Below, piece after piece: positions 18,286 to 26,718 of a stretch of DNA of 64,000 nt (within the stretch, counting starts at the first letter, position 1; every line of letters begins with the position of its first letter). This stretch comes from a gamma proteobacterium symbiont of Taylorina sp. GTDB taxonomy: Bacteria; Pseudomonadota; Gammaproteobacteria; GRL18. Under the pieces are notes generated by a model. It did no database searches, was not told the DNA's origin, and saw only the letters and a program-made list of their open reading frames with translations. Both the position numbers and the translations under genes were made by a program. The stretch is from contig JAHXIV010000007.1 in the NCBI GenBank assembly GCA_025655455.1, positions 1 through 64,000 on the forward strand. Reading direction: 5' to 3'.

Positions 18286-19671
18286 ATGGCAAAAAATAAA
18301 TTATCTTTTGTATGTATTGATTGTGGTGATAACTTTTCTAAATGGCAGGGACAGTGTGATACCTGCGGTGCCTGGAACACATTACAGGAATTCAAAGAGC
18401 CTGTCCAGACTCGCAATACAAAGAGCCATTCTAATCAAAAAGGATATTCCGGTGCCAAGGAATTAGTACAAAAACTCAGTGATGTCTGTTTAGAAGAACT
18501 GCCGCGCTTTGGTACAAAAAACACTGAGTTTGATCGTGTTCTGGGTGGGGGGATTGTGCCCGGCAGTGTTATTCTGCTGGCTGGTACACCCGGAGCCGGT
18601 AAATCAACCTTAACCCTGCAAACCCTTTGTGAACTCAGCCAGAGTATTCAATCTATTTACCTGTCAGGCGAAGAATCACTTTCTCAGATTGCCATGCGCG
18701 CTGCCCGTCTTAAATTACCAACACAGCACCTGGATATTGCAGCAGAAACAGATGTACTGGCAGTGTTGAATATGGTGAGCCAGCTTAAGTCTAAGCTGGT
18801 GGTGATTGATTCATTACAATCCATGTATCATCCTGATGTGACCGGTACTCCCGGTGGTGTGACACAATTACGGGAATGTGCTCATGCTTTAACACAATAC
18901 GCCAAGCAAAATGGTGTGGCAATGATTGTTATTTGCCATACTACTAAAGATGGTGGTGTAGCCGGTCCTCGCGTGGTTGAGCACATTGCTGATGTGATGA
19001 TGCATTTACTGGTGATGGAAGGCTCACGCTTTCGTGAGCTGCGGGCACAGAAAAACCGTTTTGGATCAATCAATGAACTGGGTATTCTGGCTATGATGCC
19101 TGATAATGGTTATCTTAAGGCGGTGACCGATCCCTCGGCTATTTTTTTGAATAGAAGCCGTCAGCCGCACCCCGGTTCTATGGTTGCTGCACTATGGGAA
19201 GGTTCCCGATCCATGCTGGTTGAACTGCAGTCACTGGTGGTTGAATCCAGCCAGGGTAATCCCAGACGTCTGGCGGTTGGTCTGGATCAAAACAGGGTCA
19301 ATATGCTGGTGGCAATCCTGATGCGCCATGGTGATCTGGCCATTTTTGATCAGGAATTATATGTTAATCTGGTGGGCGGACTAAAAATTTCTGATCCCAG
19401 TACAGATTTACCATTAATTTTATCGATGATTTCTTCCTTTCAAAACCGTGCCATTCCACAAGACTGGCTGGCATTTGGTGAGGTGGGTTTATCCGGGGAA
19501 ATTCGCGCGACACCCAGTGGACTGGAACGTATCCGCCAGGCGGCACAACAGGGATTTTGCCATTGTATCTGTCCTAAGGCTAACATCCCCAAAACCTTAC
19601 CGGAAGGCATTAAGGTTTATGGTGTTGAAACCCTGGTTGAGGCAATTGATGCACTGGATCATATTGCTTAA
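18286..19671 (+). CDS. radA: DNA repair protein RadA
   Basis: 461 residues, typical for the family. An N-terminal four-cysteine zinc finger (CIDCG and CDTCGAWN) is followed by a RecA-like ATPase with Walker A GTPGAGKST at about residue 100, the RadA-specific KNRFG motif at about 255 and a Lon-protease-like C-terminal domain. RadA is a branch-migration helicase that processes recombination intermediates. It follows the chemoreceptor gene by 78 bp in the same direction but is functionally unrelated, and it converges with the next gene at 19765. Confidence 0.97.
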   Translation: MAKNKLSFVCIDCGDNFSKWQGQCDTCGAWNTLQEFKEPVQTRNTKSHSNQKGYSGAKELVQKLSDVCLEELPRFGTKNTEFDRVLGGGIVPGSVILLAGTPGAGKSTLTLQTLCELSQSIQSIYLSGEESLSQIAMRAARLKLPTQHLDIAAETDVLAVLNMVSQLKSKLVVIDSLQSMYHPDVTGTPGGVTQLRECAHALTQYAKQNGVAMIVICHTTKDGGVAGPRVVEHIADVMMHLLVMEGSRFRELRAQKNRFGSINELGILAMMPDNGYLKAVTDPSAIFLNRSRQPHPGSMVAALWEGSRSMLVELQSLVVESSQGNPRRLAVGLDQNRVNMLVAILMRHGDLAIFDQELYVNLVGGLKISDPSTDLPLILSMISSFQNRAIPQDWLAFGEVGLSGEIRATPSGLERIRQAAQQGFCHCICPKANIPKTLPEGIKVYGVETLVEAIDALDHIA

Positions 19672-19764
19672 CTGCTGAAAATAAAAATTCAGAATAGTGA
19701 CAATATGTATTGAAGAAATAGTAAATTTATTTCCACGACTACGATCCTGCCTGCTATTCAAATG

Positions 19765-21330
19765 TTACACTTTCTCTTCCCATTTTAGAAGTTTAACTAT
19801 CAGTTTTGTTCCCTCTTTTTTTGATGTGGTAAACTCAATGCTACCTTTTTGAGCTTCAGTCATTAATTTAGCAGAGTAGGTTCCAAGTCCTGTACCTTGT
19901 TTTTTACCCTTAGTAACATACTTCTCAAAAAAACAGTTTTGTATATCCTGAGGAATCATTGCATTGTTATGAATGCTAACTGAAACCTGATCTTTCCCAG
20001 TAATTTCTATTAGTATTTTCTCTCCATGTTCAGAGGCTTCAACTGCATTTTTAAGCAAATTAGAAAGCAACGAGTAACAAAGAAGTTCTTCTCCCCAAAC
20101 CATGACGTTGGTATCATCTGCTACATTGATCTGAATTTTATGATCGATACCTTCATTAGTACCCAAAATACTATAAGATAAATCATCACGAACTCTGATA
20201 ATTGTTTCTTTGATATCTACTATTTCAGGATCCAGCTGATAGTTATTTTTTTCCATTTTATAGATATTAAGCGATGCATTCACCATATTCAAAATGGTGA
20301 CTCCTGCGGTACCTACGTCTTTGTTTATTTTTCTATATTCTTTGCCAATATCAGAGTTTTCAGCAAGCAGTGCCGATTGATGAATAATGACACCCAATGG
20401 GTTTTTTATATCGTGCATTGATATTCGTTCAGTGTCTTCACGCAATCGTGCATTGTCCATCAGCATGTAAACCTGATTTTTTAAACTGTCTTTTGATTTT
20501 TTTAGATTAATATGGTTTTTGATTCTGGCCTTTAATAGTTCGGGTTTAACCGGTTTGGTAATATAATCTACTGCACCCAGTTTAAACCCCTCAACAGCAG
20601 TATCAGAATCACCTTTAGCGGTTAAAAATATGACTGGAATATCCATAGTCTGTGGATTACCTTTTAATAAACGGCAGACTTCCATACCATCCATTTCAGG
20701 CATCATAATATCCAGTAAAATCAGATCTGGAGTGGGATCAATGGCTGCAATTTCCAGAGCTTTTTTACCATTGGTTGCTATACGTATTTTATAGCTGCCC
20801 TTAAGTATACCGACAATCACATCAATATTTGATGGTAAATCATCCACAACTAAAATTTTTGCTTGTATTTCATCAACTTTTTTCTGATCAGAATCTGATT
20901 TTGTTGTAGATTTTGTTTGCTTTGATAAACCAGACTGAAGAAAAGGTAACTTACCGGCAAATAATAAGTCCAGTTTTTCCTGCAGTTTTTTTGGTGTAAA
21001 AGGTTTAATAATAAAATCATTTACACCGTTATCAATTGCCTGATTAACCTGATCTTCATTTGTTTCTGCAGTAATCATTAATACCGGAACATGTTTGGTT
21101 TTTTCTATCATGCGGATGTTCTTAAGCAATTCCAGACCATCCATTTTAGGCATATTCCAGTCTGTCAAAATCAAATCAACCGTCATATCCCGACAGATAG
21201 ACAGAGCTTCAACACCATTTCCAGCAAAAAATAATTTTTTAAAACCCATAGCCAGAAGATTTGATTTGATAAGGTCACGCATTGCCCTCAAATCATCAAC
21301 AATTAATATTCTTTTATTCTCTATTTTCAT
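19765..21330 (-). CDS. REC-REC-histidine kinase (HDxKNP type)
   Basis: 521 residues from the ATG at 21330. Receiver 1 (5-125: ILIVDDLRAMR, LTDWNMPKM) is CheY-like; receiver 2 (about 150-275: ILVVDDLPSN, LLDIMMPEM) is PleD/HD-GYP-like. A coiled segment leads to HDIKNPLG at about 303, carrying the probable phospho-His, and a HATPase (420-518, LLKNAVEAS and GTGLGTYSAKL). It has no membrane segment, so it is a cytosolic kinase controlled through its own receivers. It is closely similar in plan to the kinase at 23208-24326. A longer start at 21351 lies inside palindromic repeat B, whose end supplies AAGAG as ribosome-binding site for 21330. It is last in a three-gene operon behind REC-HD-GYP and a lone receiver. 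Confidence 0.9.
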   Translation of the reverse strand: MKIENKRILIVDDLRAMRDLIKSNLLAMGFKKLFFAGNGVEALSICRDMTVDLILTDWNMPKMDGLELLKNIRMIEKTKHVPVLMITAETNEDQVNQAIDNGVNDFIIKPFTPKKLQEKLDLLFAGKLPFLQSGLSKQTKSTTKSDSDQKKVDEIQAKILVVDDLPSNIDVIVGILKGSYKIRIATNGKKALEIAAIDPTPDLILLDIMMPEMDGMEVCRLLKGNPQTMDIPVIFLTAKGDSDTAVEGFKLGAVDYITKPVKPELLKARIKNHINLKKSKDSLKNQVYMLMDNARLREDTERISMHDIKNPLGVIIHQSALLAENSDIGKEYRKINKDVGTAGVTILNMVNASLNIYKMEKNNYQLDPEIVDIKETIIRVRDDLSYSILGTNEGIDHKIQINVADDTNVMVWGEELLCYSLLSNLLKNAVEASEHGEKILIEITGKDQVSVSIHNNAMIPQDIQNCFFEKYVTKGKKQGTGLGTYSAKLMTEAQKGSIEFTTSKKEGTKLIVKLLKWEEKV

Positions 21331-21335
21331 CTTGG

Positions 21336-21435
21336 TGCTCTTATCAAACATAAAAATGTGCTGCTGTCTTAATTTTCAATTTAAATATGTTTAAAAAGCA
21401 ACAGCGGCATATTTTTATTTGGCTGAGGTTTCTTA
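21336..21435 (-). repeat. Palindromic repeat family, copy B
   Basis: On the minus strand it reads TAAGAAACCTCAGCCAAATA at one end and TTTTTATGTTTGATAAGAGC at the other, nearly the same ends as copy A at 2525-2632. The interior pairs with itself (GCCGCTGTTGCTT with AAGACAGCAGC) around an AT-rich tip. It fills the gap between the HD-GYP gene stop and the downstream kinase start. The terminal AAGAG sits 7 bases before that ATG. Confidence 0.75.
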
Positions 21436-22464
21436 AATATGCTCAGCGTACTTTGCTTTTAATTCCAGTATATCAGGGATAACATTCATAAATACTTTTA
21501 CCAGTTCAGGGTCAAAATGTTCACCAGCTTCTTGCTTAATAAGATCCAATGCATCATCTACCGTCCAGGCTTTTTTATAAGGCCGCTCTGTTGTCAGCGC
21601 ATCAAATACATCTGCAATGGCGATAATCCTGCCTGATATAGGAATGTATTCTCCCTTTAAACCATTAGGATAGCCCTTTCCATTATATTTTTCATGGTGG
21701 CTTATGGCAATTTCACTGGCCAGGTTTAATAAAATAGAATCATCATTGTTACCAATAATTTCAGCGCCAATTTCTGGATGTTTTCTCATCACAGCCCATT
21801 CTTCATCATCCAGTTTTCCAGGTTTTAACAAGATATTATCAGCAATACCAATTTTTCCTATATCATGCATTGGAGATGCACTCAGTATTAATTCTGCTTC
21901 GGATTCACTCATTCCTGAAGCAAGAGCCAATACCTGAGAATAGTGGCTCATGCGCATCACATGCATGCCCGTTTCATTATCCTTATACTCAGCTGCTCGC
22001 CCAAGTCTTTGAATAATCTGCAAACGGGTATTTTCGATTACCCGGGTTTTTTCTTTAACCTGTTCATCTAATAAACGTTTTTGATCATAGAGGTTTAAAT
22101 GTGTATTGACCCGTCTTGATACCAGAGCAGGACTGACGGGCTTGGTGATATAATCCACTGCACCCAGATCAAAGCCGCGACTTTCATCTTTAACCTCTCC
22201 TTTGGCAGTAACAAAAATAACGGGGATGTCTGCCGTACTATAATTCGCTTTTAGTTGTTTACACACCTCATAGCCATCTATGCCCGGCATCATAATATCC
22301 AGCAGAATCAAATCAGGTTTTGATTTTCCTTGTGCAATTTTTAATGCTTTTTCACCATCGGTTGCTATTTTTAATTTATAGTCGGTTTTTAAAATACCTC
22401 GTAAAACATCAATATTATCGGGTATATCATCAACAATAAGTATGCTTGCTTTTTTGTTATCCAT
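21433..22464 (-). CDS. Response regulator with HD-GYP phosphodiesterase domain
   Basis: 343 residues from the ATG at 22464, chosen because GGAAAG lies 7 bases upstream; a TTG at 22509 would extend it by 15 residues. The receiver (about 7-125: ILIVDDIPDN, LLDIMMPGIDG) is followed by a short coil and an HD-GYP domain with HDIGKIGIAD and HHEKYNGKGYP intact. HD-GYP proteins with these metal ligands hydrolyse cyclic di-GMP, linking phosphorylation to second-messenger removal. It lies 53 bp downstream of a single-receiver gene and upstream of a REC-REC kinase in one operon. It is soluble. Confidence 0.95.
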   Translation of the reverse strand: MDNKKASILIVDDIPDNIDVLRGILKTDYKLKIATDGEKALKIAQGKSKPDLILLDIMMPGIDGYEVCKQLKANYSTADIPVIFVTAKGEVKDESRGFDLGAVDYITKPVSPALVSRRVNTHLNLYDQKRLLDEQVKEKTRVIENTRLQIIQRLGRAAEYKDNETGMHVMRMSHYSQVLALASGMSESEAELILSASPMHDIGKIGIADNILLKPGKLDDEEWAVMRKHPEIGAEIIGNNDDSILLNLASEIAISHHEKYNGKGYPNGLKGEYIPISGRIIAIADVFDALTTERPYKKAWTVDDALDLIKQEAGEHFDPELVKVFMNVIPDILELKAKYAEHI

Positions 22465-22517
22465 TAGCTTTCCAGATTCAGATAATAGTTTTATTGTACT
22501 ATAATGCAAGAGTGTAT

Positions 22518-22937
22518 TTAAACTAGCAACTCATCTAAGGCTGCAAATAATTTATTTGCATCAACAGGTTTTGTTAAATAGGCTTTTGCTCCTAATTCAA
22601 GACCTTTTTGTTGTTCCTCAGCAGAAATGTTAGCAGTAATAAATATGATTGGAATATCTGTTGTTTGTGGATCATCTTTCAAATACTTACAAACTTCATA
22701 TCCATCCATATCAGGCATCATTACATCGAGAAGGACTAAATCAGGATGAGGTTCTTTTTTAGCAATTTTTAAGGCCTTTTCACCATTACTGGCTACCTTA
22801 AGCTTATATTGACCATTGCCTTTATCTTTTAACAGTCCACTTAATAAACGCAGATTATCAGGGACGTCATCAACAATTAAAATAAGTTTTTTCTTTGATA
22901 AGCCTGGTTTTGATCCTGTATCCTTTTCTGTAACCAT
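22518..22937 (-). CDS. Single-domain response regulator
   Basis: 139 residues: a short Lys-rich leader (SKPGLSKKKL), then one receiver with LILIVDDVPDN, phospho-acceptor Asp in LLDVMMPDM, ITAN and KPVDANK. There is no output domain, so it acts by protein contact or as a phosphate shuttle. GGGAG upstream fits a ribosome-binding site. It is first in the operon with REC-HD-GYP and REC-REC kinase. Its leader resembles a fossil leader peptide found at 42848-42901. Confidence 0.9.
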   Translation of the reverse strand: MVTEKDTGSKPGLSKKKLILIVDDVPDNLRLLSGLLKDKGNGQYKLKVASNGEKALKIAKKEPHPDLVLLDVMMPDMDGYEVCKYLKDDPQTTDIPIIFITANISAEEQQKGLELGAKAYLTKPVDANKLFAALDELLV

Positions 22938-23096
22938 AGTCTGTTGTTACTCCCTTATTTTAAACAATTGCTTTCAAAAGACGATTTTAACTAAAAATCT
23001 TCAACTTATCCAATTCAATTCAGTTCTTATTCTAATAAAATTAAGTACATAATAATATAGAGATTTTACTTCCATCACTTATCCCTGAAATATATG

Positions 23097-23125
23097 CTGA
23101 CATACCACTATCGATTAGGTATATT
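23097..23125 (+). promoter_or_regulatory. Sigma-70-like promoter for kinase-CheY-motAB operon
   Basis: CTGACA at 23097-23102 and TATATT at 23120-23125 are separated by exactly 17 bp. The predicted start of transcription would fall at about 23132, at the beginning of an 11-bp tandem repeat array. Confidence 0.55.
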
Positions 23126-23130
23126 AGTTT

Positions 23131-23181
23131 AATAATGAAATAATAATGAAATAATAATGAAATAATAATGAAATAATAATG
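23131..23181 (+). repeat. 11-bp tandem repeat array in operon leader
   Basis: AATAATGAAAT occurs four times head to tail plus a partial fifth copy (23131-23181). It lies right after the predicted -10 box and ends 26 bp before the ATG at 23208. Perfect short repeats like these can change copy number by slippage. Confidence 0.9.
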
Positions 23182-23207
23182 GAAGAAATATTGGGTAATC
23201 GTTAAAT

Positions 23208-24326
23208 ATGAACACAGATAAACCTGGTAATAATAAAAAAACTATTCTGATCGTTGATGATAAACCAGAGAACATATCAATCATTGTGGGATTGTTGCCG
23301 AAATATAATAAAATTGTGGTTTTAAATGGTAAGAATGCACTGAAAAAAGCTCATGGAGAAAAAAAACCTGACCTTATTTTACTAGATATTATGATGCCGG
23401 AAATGGATGGCTATGAGGTCTGTAAACAATTAAAAGCTTCTCCACAAACCAAAAATATTCCTATCATTTTTCTTACCGCCAGTGTTCAAGAAGATGCCGA
23501 GACTAAAGGTTTTCAATTAGGTGCAGTTGACTATATAACCAAACCAATAAAACCTACCGTACTACAGGCTCGCATTAGAACACATCTTGAATTGCAGCAG
23601 ACAAAAGAAACCCTTGAAAAAAAGAATGAAGCTTTGTTAGAAGCTGCACAACTTAGAGAGGATGTAGAAAGGATAACTCGACATGACTTAAAGTTACCCT
23701 TAAGCAGTATTTTAGCAATTCCTGACTTACTTATGATGGATGACAATATAACCGCATCTCAAACAGAGTCATTAAAAGTCCTTAGAGATTCAGGTTATCA
23801 GATGTTGCACATGATTAATCTTTCTCTGGATTTGTTCAAAATGGAAAGAGGAATCTATCAGGTTCACCTTGAAAATGTTGATCTGATTTTAAGCGTAAAA
23901 AAGATTCTTAAGGAATTTAATGGGCTTATAGTTACTAAGGATCTATCCGTAGCTTTATTGCTGAATAGTACACCAGTTGTTCCTGATAGTTGCTTTGTCG
24001 TACAGGGAGAAACACTGCTTTATTATTCAATGTTAGCAAATTTAATAAAAAACGCCATTGAAGCTTCACCGGAAAAGAAAATCATCACCTTTAATTTTAA
24101 TAACAATAAATTTAGGAAATTGAGTATACACAATGAAGGTGCGGTACCGGTGGAAATCAGAACCTCTTTCTTTGATAAATATTCAACTTATGGTAAAGTT
24201 GACGGTAGTGGACTGGGTAGTTATTCTGCTAAATTGATTGCCAAAACATTGCAGGGGGACATTATTCTCGATACTTCAGTTGAGGATAACACGACATTAA
24301 TCCTGCAGATTCCACACCATGATTAG
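23208..24326 (+). CDS. REC-histidine kinase (HDxKxP type)
   Basis: 372 residues. An N-terminal receiver (10-130: ILIVDDKPEN, LLDIMMPEMDG, KPIKP) joins by a coiled segment to RHDLKLPLSS at about residue 160, the probable phospho-His site, and a HATPase domain (about 265-370) with LIKNAIEAS and GSGLGSYSAKL. There is no membrane segment. Plan and motifs match the kinase at 19765-21330, which carries one extra receiver, so they look like paralogues across a divergent promoter region. It is first in a five-gene operon leading to a CheY-like protein and MotA/MotB; the CheY-like protein is the obvious phosphate acceptor (inference). Confidence 0.9.
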   Translation: MNTDKPGNNKKTILIVDDKPENISIIVGLLPKYNKIVVLNGKNALKKAHGEKKPDLILLDIMMPEMDGYEVCKQLKASPQTKNIPIIFLTASVQEDAETKGFQLGAVDYITKPIKPTVLQARIRTHLELQQTKETLEKKNEALLEAAQLREDVERITRHDLKLPLSSILAIPDLLMMDDNITASQTESLKVLRDSGYQMLHMINLSLDLFKMERGIYQVHLENVDLILSVKKILKEFNGLIVTKDLSVALLLNSTPVVPDSCFVVQGETLLYYSMLANLIKNAIEASPEKKIITFNFNNNKFRKLSIHNEGAVPVEIRTSFFDKYSTYGKVDGSGLGSYSAKLIAKTLQGDIILDTSVEDNTTLILQIPHHD

Positions 24327-24353
24327 TCATGTGATTTTAAATTAGTTAAACAG

Positions 24354-24761
24354 ATGATGACAAAAATACTTGATAAAAAGACTGTCCTGGTAGCTGATGA
24401 TATGCCGCATATCCAGTACATAATGAAAGACATATTAATGCGGATGGGATGTCATAAGGTATTACTGGCATCAGATGGCAAACAGGCTATCAGCCTGGTT
24501 GAAAGTCAAACTATTCCTATTGACCTTATTATCAGTGACTGGAAAATGCCGGGTGTGTCTGGACTTGACTTTTTTAAATGGACAAAATCATATGATAAAA
24601 CAAAGAATGTTCCTTTTTTGATGATTACCTCAGAACGTAGTAAAAAGCAAGTGGTTGATGCTGTTAAAAGTGGAGTCAGACACTATGTTGGCAAACCATT
24701 TAAACCACAGGAAATCATGGACAAAATAACACAACTTATTGAAAATCAGGGAAATTTATAG
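24354..24761 (+). CDS. CheY-like single-domain response regulator
   Basis: 135 residues of pure receiver: VLVADDMPHIQ acidic pocket, phospho-acceptor Asp in IISDWKMPGVSG, conserved Thr in MITSE and Lys in KPFKP. DWKMPG is typical of CheY-like proteins. It could bind a flagellar switch or the stator complex encoded next to it. Its stop TAG shares its last base with the GTG start of motA, so translation is coupled. A second ATG at 24357 is equally possible. Confidence 0.9.
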   Translation: MMTKILDKKTVLVADDMPHIQYIMKDILMRMGCHKVLLASDGKQAISLVESQTIPIDLIISDWKMPGVSGLDFFKWTKSYDKTKNVPFLMITSERSKKQVVDAVKSGVRHYVGKPFKPQEIMDKITQLIENQGNL

Positions 24762-25543
24762 TGTCCACAATAGTCGGGATTATTTTAGGTCTGATACTGA
24801 TATCCAGCAGCATTCTTAGTGGCGGCGGTTATCAAATATTTTTGAATCTGGATGCATTAATGATTGTTGTTGGCGGGACATTAGCAGCAACATTGATCAG
24901 TTACCCATTCTATCGGGTAATTAATTTTTTTATTCTTTTCCTTAAACTATTTAAAGAACAAAGCAATAAGCAATTAGAGCTGGTTCTTATACATCTTGCA
25001 GAGCTGGGACAAAAGGCTTTTCAGGACTCTGTTTTTTGTCTTGAAGAAGAAATTAAACAAGAGAAAAACTACTACATTCGTGTAGGTATGAAATTATTGG
25101 TTAATGACACACCCACTCAGCACATCATACATCGTTATCAATCAGAAGCAGATGGGATCAGAGGTCGTCACAAAGAAGGCATTCAGTTATTTAGTTTTAT
25201 GGGCAGAATCGCTCCTTCATTTGGCCTGGTTGGAACTCTAATTGGATTGATTAATATGCTGCGAGGTATTGGTGCTACGGTATCACCAGAAACCTTAGGA
25301 CCCAGTATGGCTGTCGCATTGGTGACAACACTTTATGGTGCTTTTTTAGCTTTTTTTATTTTTATTCCTGCATCTGAAAAACTAAAAACCTATTCTGAGC
25401 AGGAATTGATCATCCTTAATGTGGTTAAGGATGCTATGATCATGATAAAAAATGGTGAATCAGGAAGGGATATCGGTGAGATGTTACAAGCTTATTTACC
25501 TGAAAAAAATCGTCGTGTTGTCATGCAGAAAATATTAAAATAA
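24761..25543 (+). CDS. motA: MotA/PomA-type stator channel subunit
   Basis: 260 residues with four membrane helices (about 2-22, 30-52, 148-170 and 180-204). The cytoplasmic loop carries the charged motor-contact region, and the C-terminal pair has APSFGLVGTLIGLI and GPSMAVALVTTLYGAF, as in MotA/PomA proteins. With MotB it forms an ion channel in the inner membrane that drives flagellar rotation. The GTG start overlaps the stop of the upstream CheY-like gene. Together with the MotY-like protein at 14410 a sodium-driven motor is plausible, but ion choice cannot be proven from this. An ExbB/TolQ role is less likely given the MotB partner. Confidence 0.92.
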   Translation: MSTIVGIILGLILISSSILSGGGYQIFLNLDALMIVVGGTLAATLISYPFYRVINFFILFLKLFKEQSNKQLELVLIHLAELGQKAFQDSVFCLEEEIKQEKNYYIRVGMKLLVNDTPTQHIIHRYQSEADGIRGRHKEGIQLFSFMGRIAPSFGLVGTLIGLINMLRGIGATVSPETLGPSMAVALVTTLYGAFLAFFIFIPASEKLKTYSEQELIILNVVKDAMIMIKNGESGRDIGEMLQAYLPEKNRRVVMQKILK

Positions 25544-25573
25544 ATTTTTTAATTTTATATAAATAACGATATT

Positions 25574-26701
25574 ATGGAACACTCAAACAACAAAATCAGA
25601 CTTACATGTTCTTCTTGTCATGCAAAATATGTTATTGATATAAGCAAAGCATCTAAACAACAATTAGAAAGCTCATTTGTAAAGTGCAAAAAATGTGGGC
25701 AAAAAATACCTGTCCCGAAACTATCACTGGCATCAACAATAGATAAAGAGACGATTACAACAAACAATCTTGAATCCAGATCGAAGTTGCCGTTATCTTC
25801 TGAATCACCAACAAAAATAGAGCAAGAACCAGAAAAAATAAATGTCTGGCCACAATCTTCACTGTCGCTTAATAAACAGGATGATGAATCAGAACAGGAC
25901 AACTGGATGGCTCTATACGGTGACATGATGTCTATTCTACTTATTTTTTTCATCCTTATGTTTGCTATTTCTACCATTGACAAGCAAAAATTCCAATCAG
26001 TTATAGAAGGCATCAGTCAATCACTGGGTGGTTCTATCCAGTATCAAACATTACCACAAGCCTCTGATGAGCAAAAAGCAATCATGCTGCCACCTCCAAC
26101 GCCACTTGAGGAGAAAAAGATAAATATACAGCAGGTTCAGGAGCTATTAAATAAACTTCAAACAAAGGTAAAGAACGAATCAGAATCTCTTTCAGATTTA
26201 CAGCTGGTTTTAAATGAGTTGATCAATGAAAATCAGTTGAAAAATAACCTCACTGTAAAAAATGAACAAAAAGGTCTGGTGCTAATTGTTCAGGACATCA
26301 GTATGTTTAAATCAGGTAGTGCAGAGATCACTTCTGCTATTAAGCCAATACTTTTAGATATTGGTCAGATTCTAAGTAAACTGAATATTGAGATTGATGT
26401 AGAAGGACATACCGATGATATTCCTATCAGCACAAAAGAATTTGCTTCAAACTGGGAACTTTCTAGCAAACGAGCAACCAATGTAGTGCATTTTTTTATT
26501 GAAAAATGTGCTATGGAACCCTCTCTGGTTTCTGCCTCAGGATATGCTGAAAACAGACCACGCTATAGCTATCTTGATGAACAGGCCAGTAAGAATCGGC
26601 GTATAGAAATTGTTGTAAAAAAGAAATATGACTCTGAACTGTTGCATGATTTTATGGATCTTAATCCTCAAAGTGCCACTCCACAATTTATAGAATATTA
26701 G
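25574..26701 (+). CDS. motB: MotB-type stator subunit with N-terminal zinc ribbon
   Basis: 375 residues. Residues 10-45 hold two CxxC pairs (C12-C15 and C38-C41) with the layout of an MJ0042-type zinc ribbon, followed by an acidic, Ser-rich linker to about residue 108. The MotB plug and single membrane helix follow: WMALYGDMMSILLIFFILMF, with the ion-binding aspartate at D117. A coiled periplasmic linker leads to the OmpA-like peptidoglycan-binding domain (about 235-350: VEGHTDDIPI, WELSSKRATNVVHF, NRRIEIVV). Ordinary MotB has only about 25 residues before its helix, so the cytoplasmic zinc ribbon is an unusual addition. It could dock the adjacent CheY-like or TPR protein (inference). Confidence 0.92.
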   Translation: MEHSNNKIRLTCSSCHAKYVIDISKASKQQLESSFVKCKKCGQKIPVPKLSLASTIDKETITTNNLESRSKLPLSSESPTKIEQEPEKINVWPQSSLSLNKQDDESEQDNWMALYGDMMSILLIFFILMFAISTIDKQKFQSVIEGISQSLGGSIQYQTLPQASDEQKAIMLPPPTPLEEKKINIQQVQELLNKLQTKVKNESESLSDLQLVLNELINENQLKNNLTVKNEQKGLVLIVQDISMFKSGSAEITSAIKPILLDIGQILSKLNIEIDVEGHTDDIPISTKEFASNWELSSKRATNVVHFFIEKCAMEPSLVSASGYAENRPRYSYLDEQASKNRRIEIVVKKKYDSELLHDFMDLNPQSATPQFIEY

Positions 26702-26718
26702 CATCAAGGTTCAATATT

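Noticed and set aside
23131-23181. Possible CRISPR-like repeat array
   Set aside because: The 11-bp units are directly tandem with no spacers and no cas genes nearby; it is a simple tandem repeat.
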